Source: Steinernema hermaphroditum (lineage: Eukaryota; Nematoda; Chromadorea; Rhabditida; Steinernematidae). Taken from it: DNA of 64,000 nt. Within the stretch, counting starts at the first letter, position 1. The number at the start of each line of letters is the position of its first letter. The stretch is from contig CM059623.1 of NCBI GenBank assembly GCA_030435675.1, positions 3,870,012 to 3,934,011 of the forward strand. Direction: 5' to 3'. A model generated the notes under the pieces. The model did not search any database, had not been told where the DNA came from, and saw only the letters and a list, made by a program, of their open reading frames with translations. Shown here in pieces: positions 47,001-55,238 of this stretch. A program made the translations under genes and the position numbers.

Positions 47001-47510
47001 TCGCGTCAAATCGTTCGCGGCAAATCGTTCGCGTCAATTCGTTCGCGTCAAGTCGTTACTGCGGCAAATCGTTCGCGTCAAATCGTTCGCGTCAAATCGT
47101 TACGCACTCCCCTAGGAACGTCTTTTGAATTCTCACCTTCCTTGTGCTCAATGGCCACCGCCCATGGTAACTCTCCATCCGTCACATTTTCGCCTCCCAT
47201 CGCCTTCCCCTCCTCGCCCACGAGCGGCTCGTCTTCCCATTCAGGCGATCGACGGGGCCTGTTCTCGATTTCCCATTCGTAAGCGGCATCGGAAAGGTCA
47301 GAGTCGGAGTCATGTATACTCGTGTCGACTTCTTTATTACCAAAGAGCTGGACTTTCTTTTGGTCTCTTCCGCAGTTTTTGGAATCTTAAGAAAGAGCTT
47401 GTATACATAGGAAAATATTAGTGGATACCATAAACACCGTTGGTGGTTAAAAGAGGAGACGCATCGAAAAGTGGCCAGAGGAAAGCGACGACGAGTAGGA
47501 GACGATTCAT
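44090..47510 (-). CDS. Secreted trypsin-like serine protease, copy 1, with two introns carrying mobile elements
   Basis: Minus-strand exons 47510-47429, 47385-47137, 45888-45789, 45741-45434, 45387-45236, 44311-44090; 370 aa, all in phase. A signal peptide (MNRLLLVVAFLWPLF) is followed by an acidic propeptide of about 80 aa, then GEEGK|AMGG, a plausible activation cleavage in place of the usual IVGG, and GELPWAVAI. The catalytic triad is intact: LTAAHCF (His), RDFALL (Asp) and GDSGGG (Ser). The residue six before the serine is Asp (KDMCEGDS), predicting cleavage after Arg/Lys. It is an S1-family enzyme, probably digestive or secreted; the role is inferred. Intron 2 (1,248 nt) contains the element at 45,948-47,110 and intron 5 (924 nt) contains the one at 44,381-45,152. 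The intron between exons 3 and 4 (47 nt) is absent from copies 2 and 3. Confidence 0.88.
44381..45152. mobile_element. Non-autonomous inverted-repeat element with GTTTCGA satellite ends
   Basis: 772 bp. The left end CAGGGCTGTGCGAGTTTCGA and the right end GTTTCGCACAGCCCTG are inverted. Both continue into irregular GAGTTTCGA repeats (44,390-44,465 and 45,095-45,140). It lies wholly inside intron 5 of protease copy 1. CAGGGCTG-type termini are common in hAT elements, but an adjacent 8-bp duplication is not clear here. TAGTCAC occurs directly left of the element and again 7 bp beyond the right end. A rearranged relative lies at about 60,736-60,985. The middle contains two copies of CAATATCACCCTAGATTGTC. 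Confidence 0.75.
46068..46502. mobile_element. Palindromic PIF/Harbinger-like MITE nested in the hAT-like element
   Basis: 46,071-46,499 (429 bp), flanked by TTA on both sides (46,068-46,070; 46,500-46,502). The ends are AGGGCCATTTATAGTCTGCG and its complement. The arms remain complementary almost to the centre around CTACGCGACACAGCTGCGC. The TTA duplication and GGGCC termini fit Tourist/PIF-Harbinger MITEs. Because it splits the host element, it inserted later. A diverged relative is at about 60,127-60,375. Confidence 0.85.
46640..46766. repeat. 21-bp tandem repeat, about six copies
   Basis: The unit is GGCTTGGCTTAGGCAAACCCC, perfect over roughly six copies, ending in GGCTTAGGCTCCGGCTTAGG. 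It translates as WLRQTPA repeats, but is part of the element core and not a gene. Single or double variants of the same unit recur in other elements (57,940-57,980, 59,945-59,985). Confidence 0.85.
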
Positions 47511-48172
47511 TCTGAGTCGAATGGAGGTGGGCTGCATTTGGCTCGGTTTTATGGGATAAGAATAACGGGATGGCTGGGTCTGATTCAGTGGCGCGTCGAG
47601 GTATGAGTCATGAGAAATTTGTGAACGGCGGACTTTTGATTCTCGTAATAGCTGAGATTATTCCATGTTATACTCGTCCTCAAAGATGTATTTTATTTCT
47701 AAATAACGCTACGAAGGCTAAGCTTAAACCCAGATCGAAGAATCGGATCTGGCTCCATAATGCATCCGAAGCCAGGGTTGTACCATTCATTCCGGGAAAC
47801 TCGAAGAGCTGATTCGTTGATTCTGTTGCGTTTAACAGTCCGATTCATTAATTCGAGTTTGACAGCCTCAGAGGCAGCGAGTGGACGACCCGACCGATCG
47901 CTGAGAGTTCAGAGACCCTCATTGATACATGGCTTTTAAAAGTCTGCTGATTCTGCTCGTGCTCCGCTGAATCGATTGTGTGACAATAGATCCTGAGAAA
48001 GTAGATCCTTCACCGGCGTATTAGGCGTATCCTACAGTCCACATACCTGATGAATGTGATAGAAACGAACGAAATAATGAGTCCCAGACTCGGACCCTTA
48101 AGCCAAACTCGGTGTTTGATATTTCATCCTTGATATAGTTTGATATTTCAGTTTGAGACTATCCATACCCAC
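47511..48172. other. Spacer between protease copies 1 and 2
   Basis: 5' flank of copy 1 and sequence downstream of copy 2. I looked here for the GDSGGG exon that copy 2 should have and did not find it. No other gene is seen. Confidence 0.5.
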
Positions 48173-49376
48173 CTGGTAGGTGTTCCACTTGATGGCGCAG
48201 ATCGTGTCATCGGACATATCACCCCAGAGAGTCTTACAGAGCTCGGCGCGGAGAAGAACTCCGAGTATGACGTTTTGAAGAATGGTTGAAGTGAGGTTTT
48301 CGCGTTCAACTAAAAGTGATCAAAAGTGAAAAGCCCTATGGATAATCACAGGTTACGGTCATTTTCCCAGCCATAGGAATGGAAGTTTTTGGCGCTGTGC
48401 ACCTTCGTGGTGTCATAAAGGTGGGGCAAACAGATGTGATTAACGCCCTCCACTTCGGATTCGAGTTGTAGGAGGGCAAAGTCGCGTCCTCCCTTGCATC
48501 CGTTCAGTTCGTAGAAGTCGCGGAAGAGCGCCTTTTTGATATTGACCTTCGTCATCGTAGCGGTGTAGTTCTCGCAGGCAGGTTGGTCGGGAAGGAGACA
48601 AGCGGCACCGTATTGGACCGTCATGTGTTGGACGGCGTCTTCCTCGGTCAAAAACTTATTTCTTTGGCAGTTCCACGCGACACTTTTGTGACCGTTCTCG
48701 ACGAAACAGTGGGCGGCCGTAAGCACGTGCTTCTTGGAGATTAGAGTGCCCGTGCAGCGGTACTCTAAAGTGGTGTTTTTTAGGCATGAAGATAAGATCC
48801 AAGTGGGAAGCGAAGTGCTTCGTCAACTCATCTTAGTTCGACGATTGAAGTCACAGTTTCGAATGAATATCGACTCTCACCGATACTCTAAAGTACAGAA
48901 TAACGGTACTTAGGATCGAGTTTAGAGCCGAGAGGTTTCCGGTATCTTATGCCCTAGAAATGTGTTTTGAAATCATCACTTTTCTTATACTCGATGGCCA
49001 CAGCCCACGGTACCTCTCCATCCTGCGCATTAGTTCCTCTGCCAACTCTAAAACGCTCCTCGCCCACGAACGGTTTATCTTCCCAAACAGGCGATCTAGG
49101 GGTCTATTTTTGATGTCCCATTCATAATTGGCATCAAAATATGCATCTAGGTCGAGGTTGAGCATACTGAGATCGGGTTCTGCGTCGGTGCGTAAATACA
49201 GAATTATTTGATCTTTTCCGCAGTTCTCAGCATCTGTGAAATATATTAGCACAAATATGAAGCACAAAAGTATTCATATAATCCTTACCGTATAAGCTAT
49301 GACTGTCGGAGGCTGGAAGAGACGAAGCGGTGGAGAGTCACCAGAGGAGAGCGGCGATGAATAGGAGACGATTCAT
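48173..49376 (-). pseudogene. Trypsin-like protease pseudogene (copy 2)
   Basis: Recognisable exons on the minus strand: 49376-49289 (signal peptide), 49233-48980 (propeptide), 48764-48357 (protease His and Asp region, open), 48309-48173. Three defects are visible. Codon 13 of the signal peptide is TGA (49,338-49,340) where copy 3 has CGA. A one-base deletion near 49,095-49,103 shifts the frame of the propeptide. The final exon with GDSGGG is missing, and the preceding exon has lost its DMCE end. In contrast, the segment 48,357-48,764 is intact and almost identical to that of copy 3, suggesting copying from it. A leftover exon-3 edge near 48,890 shows the original position. It should not produce an active enzyme. 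Confidence 0.85.
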
Positions 49377-50081
49377 TCTGAGTCGAATAGAGATGGCCTC
49401 CGATGGCTCGGTTTTATGCGGATATCGGAGGAGTTACGTGTAAATCATCGAAGATGAATCGAAAGCCAAGCGGCGCCGCACAAAAGTTTTCAATAAGTCG
49501 GATGGTTTGATTAGAAAAGAAAGTTAGAAGAAGTCAAAGCGTCGAATATCTTGTTGACAGAGGTGGTGGCTTCCGGGTGTCCCAACTCCCTTTGGAAGCC
49601 GAAAACCAACCGCAGAGCGACAGAGGGAGCTCGCACATTACACTCACTGAGGTTTATTGTTTCTCATCCCAGTGAACACTGGACGGGCACATTTTATTGG
49701 AAATTCTAACGTATTTGCGTAGATGGGCATGTAATTCCCCTCCCCCCAAATCTGAGTAAAAGCGACCGAACCATAACTACACAAAAAAGGCATCCTGGCC
49801 TAAGTTTTTTTTCATTCAACGGCTCCCCCGTTGGATAGTGGCATAGAGTGTCACATGGTGGTACATTTGGAATGAGATCTGATGGCTGAATAACACATGA
49901 ATCATACGATCAATCCACATCAGTCGGCGCCAGGGAGTCGGCAAATCATTACGACACATGAACCTATGTTTTAATCGTTCGTTTGGGATCGCTTTTTGGG
50001 ATCGCCTGGGAACACAATGCGCACATTTTATTATCATACGTCAGATAGTACGAAGTCGCATAGTAGCTGGTTTAACTGTGA
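49377..50081. other. Spacer between protease copies 2 and 3
   Basis: 5' flank of the pseudogene, with promoter-like similarity to the same region of copies 1 and 3 (the sequence around the start codon is shared). The rest is unremarkable. Confidence 0.45.
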
Positions 50082-51460
50082 TCACCACTTGATGATATGA
50101 CTGTGCACCGACGGTCCAAAAACGAAACGATCGATGGTGGCAGTGTACATGGTGATGTCGGTAAACACCTGAGTGCGACCTTTGTGATTCATGTCGAGAA
50201 GGAGTTTGCAGTCCGATCCGAACGAGACGACTCCGTAGAGGAACCAGCGCTTTTGTTTGTTTCGACCTACATCTTGGACGATCAGTCCACCACCGCTATC
50301 ACCCTAAACGATCGGACTCAAGTGGTGTTAGAGTCTGTGTGCAGGAAATTTCAGTCTAGAGTGGTCTGCTGTGACACTAGACGAACACTCTGACACTCTG
50401 AACTCTGCTCACCTCACACATGTCCTTATGGCTCCACTCCGAGGTGCAGATGCCATCGTACGGCATGTTCTCCCAATTCATCCTACACATCTCATTTGCA
50501 AGAAGAGCTGCTAATCCCACTTTCTGAAGTACGGGTGAAACCATATGTCGCTTGTCGTGTTCAGCTGAAAAGTGAAAAGATAGGTTTAAGGGTTATGAAT
50601 CATCACGGTTTACGATTGCTTCCCCAGCCGTATGAGAAGAAATCTCCGCTCTTGCGCAGTTCCCCGTCGTCGTGGAGATGTGGCAAACAGACGTGATTGA
50701 CGCCTTCCACTTCGGACTCGAGTTCCAGGAGGGCGAAGTCGCGTCCTCCCTTGCATCCGTTCAGTTCATAGAAGTCGCGGAAGAGCGCCTTTTTGATATT
50801 GACCTTCGTCATCGTAGCGGTGTAGTTCTCGCAGGCAGGTTGGTCGGGAAGGAGACAAGCGGCACCGTATTGGACCGTCATGTGTTGGACGGCGTCTTCC
50901 TCGGTCAAAAACTTATTTCTTTGGCAGTTCCACGCGACACTTTTGTGACCGTTCTCGACGAAACAGTGGGCGGCCGTAAGCACGTGCTTCTTGGAGATTA
51001 GAGTGCCCGTGCAGCGATATTCTGAATCGGCAATACTTAGGTGATTCGCACCAGTCCACTCTTACCGTTCTTGTATGTGATGGCCACAGCCCACGGCAAT
51101 TCTCCCTCCTTCGCTTTTACGCCTCCCATCGCCTTCCATGGAACACCCGACTTCTCACCCTCGAGCGGCTCGTCTTCCCATTCAGGCGATCGACGGGCCC
51201 TGTTATCGGATATCCAATTATAAGTGTCATCAGAATATGCGTCCATGTCGAGATCGACTAAGCTGGCATCGGGTGGTGCATCTCCGGAAAGTGTCAGAGT
51301 TTTGATTTGTTCTTTTCCGCAGTTCTCAGCATCTGTGAAATATATCCATAACGAAAAAAGAAAGAGCTCAATGATTACCGTAGAAGCTGTAGGTAGTGAC
51401 TAAGGGCGAAGCGATGGAGAGTCGCCAGAGGAGAGCGGCGGCGAGTAGGAGACGATTCAT
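50082..51460 (-). CDS. Secreted trypsin-like serine protease, copy 3
   Basis: Minus-strand exons 51460-51379, 51332-51066, 51021-50614, 50564-50413, 50303-50082; 376 aa, in phase. It has a signal peptide (MNRLLLAAALLWRLS), an acidic propeptide, then KAMGGVKAKEGELPWAVAI at the likely activation site. The triad is complete: LTAAHCF, RDFALLELE and GDSGGG, with Asp six residues before Ser (KDMCEGDS), predicting trypsin-like specificity. Cys residues around ICTSEW and FGSDC support the usual disulphides. The first protease exon is single here, whereas copy 1 has an additional intron inside it. Introns are about 45-110 nt and element-free. Copies 1 and 3 are likely expressed paralogs; the function is inferred from the S1 family only. 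Confidence 0.92.
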
Positions 51461-52776
51461 TCTGAGTCGAATGAAGAGATGCGTCGATGGCTCAGTTTTA
51501 TGGGGATCTCGGAGAACGAGGTTACGTGTCAACCAATGAATCAGGAGCCAGACGGCACCGCACAATGAGTCAACTTATCGGTGGAGGACATCGACCGATT
51601 ATCGTCATTTAGAAAATCTCTTTTATCTTTCCGAATCAAGAACCGTTGAGGACACCAAGTCAAGTGTAAAGTGACTACGGTGCTCTAGATGTTTTTTTTA
51701 GCTTATAAGACGTAATAGGAAGCATAATAAGTAAAACGTAATAAGTGTAAGGGTTAGAGGCTAAAAAGCCCAGTGCGGGAAATCGCCTCGCTTCCAAAAA
51801 CATCGCGATCAGATGTTCTTCGCAGCCGAGCGGCCCGCCGATCAGATAAGCCAGTCGTCACTTCCGGTACTGTAATGTTTCACGTTTAGATCCCTCCGCA
51901 TCGCCAACGCCATCCCGGCTCTCGACAACGCAGTCGAAGAGATCGCCTTCAGCAAGGAGAACAACGACGACGAGAAGAATTCGGACTCCGACGAGGAATC
52001 CGACGCTCCCGAGCCGACCAGAATAAAAGAAGTTTTTCGTTTGTGTCCTGCGTTCCCTTTTTTGAGTTTCGATCTAGAGTTGAGTCGAGTTTGAGAGTCT
52101 TGACAAGGAGCAGCTGAGAGCTCGTCGTTCGTGATCCGCGGAGGAGATTTACCCGCGAGGTGTGCCTGGGGCACGTGAAGAGAGGATCCCGGAAAGAGAG
52201 AGAGAAAAGAAAAGAGTTCAGAGGAGTTGAGAACAGAAGAGAGAATGAAGAGATTCCAGTGGAAAGATAGACAAAAGGGGAGAGGCACGACCTTCCATTA
52301 TTTAAGAGATATGAATCATTTAATCCAAGAACTGCGAAGCAGGGGTGTGTACAGTCTCGACTCTCGGAGTCTCAATGGGTCTTTGGCCTCTTGGAGGCGA
52401 AACAAGAGTGGTCTAGGTCCCACCACGAAAAATCTGAAGTTTTGCCATGAGAACACTGTGGTTAGTTTTCCTAGTTGCAACCGTTCCCAGTCATCACTGC
52501 CAGTGATGTTATGTAATTGTTTGGAGAATCGAGTCCTACTCCATTTGGACTTCGAGTCTAGGAAGGGTGAATTTGGACTCGATGCAAAAGTAAAGGCACC
52601 TCGTTCGGTTAGCGTGCGTGTGGTCCTTAGCATTTATAAGGGAAATCGTACTGTATGGATAACCAAAGATAACTAAATTTGGTGCTCTCGTCTCTCGGGT
52701 CTCGGGATTCTCGACCCTCGCACAGCTCCGGAGCCTATGTACAAGCAGTGTGTCTAGAACTTTTATCGTAACAACC
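51461..52776. other. Spacer with a possible exon relic
   Basis: Most of this holds nothing recognisable. On +, an acceptor (CACGTTTAG, ending 51,889) is followed by an open segment 51,891-52,094 encoding an acidic peptide (IPALDNAVEEIAFSKENND and onward) rich in Asp, Glu and Ser. Its codon choice looks gene-like, but no upstream exon was found. It could be a lost 3' exon of a duplicated gene. Confidence 0.35.
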
Positions 52777-53679
52777 TCAACCACTGTACATTTCAAGACA
52801 CTTCAAGTACCACTCCGAAGTGAGTCTTCTGTCGGCTTCTGGATGCAGTAGCTCGGCAACAATTGGCATTCCATCTCCCATCGACTCCCAATATTCGTCG
52901 TACATCCCTTGCTTGAAGCTGAGAAAGTAGGGATCCTCCTCGGTTGTATCTTTCCATGGCTCGTAGGCGGTGCACATGAAAGCCAAGGTGACTGCAGCCG
53001 CCCAGAGATCGCCTTTGTCTGCGCGGAACGACCCTTCTTTGTGGAACTCCGGCGGGAGATAGGGTGCACTTCCCTTGTGATCGTCAAACAGTGGCAGCCC
53101 GTCCAAACACGACCCTTCGTCGACGTATGAGAGCCCGAAATCGGTGATCTTCACTTGAAGTGTTGTCTCCATCAGAAGGTTGTCGGACTTGATGTCTCGA
53201 TGGTAGATGCCCAAGGAGTGCAGGTAGGCTAAACCGCAAATGATCTGTTCATAGAACATCCAAGCCTCGGAGAAATGCAGCTTGAGCGATCGCTGGACGT
53301 GATCGTAGAGAGTCCCATTGGGAACGAGCTCGAAGAACAGGAGAGCGAGACCACCATAGTTGATAGGGTAGTCATAGCCCAGAATCTGGACGACGTTCTT
53401 ATGGGAGCCTTCCATGAGCCGGGACAAGACGTCCACCTCTCTTTGAAACCTTTCCATGTCCTTCTCGGTTTCTGTAGTCACCACTTTTACAGCACAACAT
53501 GATCCCTGGGTTATTCCCTTGTAGACACTTGCAAAGGCTCCTTTTCCAAGTTCAGAATGAAGTCGAATCTCTCCAGATTGGCCGGTAATAGTGGATCCAG
53601 TGAGGGGGCCCGGGCTACATTCGCTTGAAAGCTTGATCTCCAGTAAACAAACATCCATCTGAGTCATGTTGAAGTGCAT
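52777..53679 (-). CDS. Intronless divergent serine/threonine protein kinase
   Basis: Single exon, 300 aa. The start at 53,679 was preferred because a plausible acceptor (GGCTCAG) ends 16 bases upstream; an earlier in-frame ATG is at 53,739. Kinase landmarks in order: glycine loop GKGAFASVY (about aa 45-53), AVKV lysine, HRDIKSDNLL catalytic loop, ITDFGLS (DFG), APYLPPEF in place of the usual APE, and DLWAAAV. The N-terminal 36 residues are extra. The region after DLW (EPWKDTT, ..., DRRLTSEWYL) recalls CHK1/CAMK-type kinases, of which nematodes have many divergent paralogs; I am not sure of the group. Lack of introns among intron-rich neighbours suggests an origin by retroposition. All catalytic residues are present, so it may be active. 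Confidence 0.88.
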   Translation of the reverse strand: MHFNMTQMDVCLLEIKLSSECSPGPLTGSTITGQSGEIRLHSELGKGAFASVYKGITQGSCCAVKVVTTETEKDMERFQREVDVLSRLMEGSHKNVVQILGYDYPINYGGLALLFFELVPNGTLYDHVQRSLKLHFSEAWMFYEQIICGLAYLHSLGIYHRDIKSDNLLMETTLQVKITDFGLSYVDEGSCLDGLPLFDDHKGSAPYLPPEFHKEGSFRADKGDLWAAAVTLAFMCTAYEPWKDTTEEDPYFLSFKQGMYDEYWESMGDGMPIVAELLHPEADRRLTSEWYLKCLEMYSG

Positions 53680-53811
53680 GGATAAATTGCAAATTCTGAG
53701 CCAAGTGAGTCTTATATGTGCGTATAAGTCATGCTTCATACGGCATCGCTTTCATGCCCTGTTCTTTCACTGGCAATCCGAGCCGACGGAGCCGGCATCA
53801 CTGGTTCTAGT

Positions 53812-53875
53812 GTGGGGTTGGTAAGCTAGCTTCTTACTAGGCCTAGGATCGCGGGTTCGAGTCCCATCCACATTT
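53812..53875 (+). repeat. tRNA-like unit
   Basis: TGTGGGGTTGGTAAGC begins the unit, GGGTTCGAGTCCC is the B box, and TCCACA at the end can pair with TGTGGG at the start, a better acceptor stem than in the other copies. TTTT follows. The anticodon arm is irregular. It lies 3' of the four-helix membrane protein gene, on the opposite strand. It could be a decayed tRNA or a member of the dispersed family. Confidence 0.45.
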
Positions 53876-53897
53876 TACATTTCATTTCACATATACT

Positions 53898-54582
53898 TTA
53901 TTTTGCCTTTTCGCCTTTCGCGATATGGACGGCCTTGACAACCAGAGTAGCGACGAATCCAAGAGCCAAGAAAACGATGCTCATCAAAAAATTCCAGAAG
54001 ATTGCTACGATCGGAACGGTCAAGGCTGCAAGCAAGGATTAAGAAGTCAAGAAAAAGGCGAGATCGGAGTTACGTGGTTTTTCTCGATGTGCTCGAGTAG
54101 AAGTCGTGACCAACATGGCAATCTGTGTGACGGTCGTGTGGAGGCTGTACAACATCGCTGAGAGCTGAACAACCAGATGTAATCATAAAGTATAAGAACT
54201 CACAGCCGAGAAGACGTATGGAGCACCTATGTAGGGAATCCTGAAGAACGCGGCGATGACCAGAACACAGGCGGTGGTGGCAAGGGCATCGTACATTATG
54301 TGCGACTTGAAGACGAAGCCAATAAACGCTCCAAGTCCATCCAAGGCAGTTGTTCTCTCCTTTGGCATATTGTACTTTTTCGGTATTTCCGATCGTTTCA
54401 AGTTCAGCTGGACGACGTGCGTTAAGTGCATCAGAAACCAGAATAACAGTGAGATTCCGGCGACAATCAGGGAAGTATGCTGAAATGGAATGATGCTACG
54501 GGAAAATACAGCAAGCTACCTTTGCTTGGAGCTTGCCGAAGATCTGTCCATCTTTGGGGCGGAACCAGGCGGGTACGGGCAT
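53898..54582 (-). CDS. Four-helix membrane protein, unrecognised family
   Basis: Minus-strand exons 54582-54520, 54479-54204, 54164-54074, 54025-53898; 185 aa, in phase. It begins MPVPAWFRPKDGQIFGKLQA. Four hydrophobic segments are visible: SLIVAGISLLFWFLMHLTHVV, the stretch around YDALATTACVLVIAAFF, IGAPYVF...LYSLHTTVTQIAM, and PIVAIFWNFLMSIVFLALGF. A polar loop rich in Lys and Glu (RSEIPKKYNMPKERT) follows the first. The tail is basic (HIAKGEKAK). I know no enzyme or transporter motif here. The size and topology resemble small nematode-specific tetraspan proteins. Introns are 40-48 nt. An acceptor-like TGCTCCAG lies 18 nt upstream of the ATG. Confidence 0.75.
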
Positions 54583-55238
54583 TCGTGACACTGGAAATGT
54601 TCTGGAGCAATGAGATGTTCTGATGGAGTGAGAGAGACGACCTCTCTGCAACGGATCGAAGACCGGAATGAAGTCTGCAGTGAATGCACAACATCTGCAA
54701 CTGTCTGATTTATGCAAACGTCCTTTTATGTCTCGTCTAAAAGTTTGGTAACTTTAGCTGCAGTTCGGGCGACCGCTGCTAATACTTTGGGAAAGCGATC
54801 AGGATATCTAGGGACTTCCTGGGGGTATATTGGGCTTTTCCTTTTCCTTAGAAACTTCGTGCTGCACTATGATCTTCTGCACATGTTGAAAACATGTTGA
54901 ACAAAGCAAAATGTACGGGCGCTAAAAAAAGAACAAAAAAAAAACATTCGACGTCTCGGGGTTTCGAACCTGAGCCTCAAAAACAGCATTCTGAAGCATT
55001 ACCTCTCGACCAAACGCACACCAAAATACTATCTATGCGTCCAAAACTCGACCGATTCTGAACACTTGTACTGTACTGCTACCAGGCTCGAACTCAATAA
55101 TTTACCGGCATTTCCAAAACTCTTAACAATAAATTTTCTCTAACAAAGACCGTCACATACATGTGTACAAGCAACGAGATCACAACCTTCAGGCAACAAC
55201 AAACAAGAAAAGAGATTGTGACCGTGACGACAGAACTG
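54583..55238. other. Spacer with a tRNA-like unit
   Basis: On the minus strand, about 55,020-54,945, GTTTGGTCGAGAGGTAATGC and GGTTCGAAACC are followed by a run of ten Ts. No good divergent partner is present. No protein gene is seen. Confidence 0.45.

Larger units (their letters stand above)
45940..47118. mobile_element. hAT-like non-autonomous element with AACGATTTGACGCG satellite ends, interrupted by a MITE
   Basis: The element proper is about 45,948-47,110, flanked by CCTAGGAA at 45,940-45,947 and 47,111-47,118. Terminal arrays of AACGATTTGACGCG and AACGATTTGCCGCG units lie at 45,953-46,015 and, inverted, at 46,970-47,100. Inner inverted segments 46,503-46,560 and 46,860-46,918 match each other. 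The centre carries a 21-bp tandem repeat and the TTAGGC-rich core shared with other elements. It sits in intron 2 of protease copy 1. The matching site in copy 2 (about 48,943-48,951) has a single CCCTAGAAA, in effect an empty site. Confidence 0.85.
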
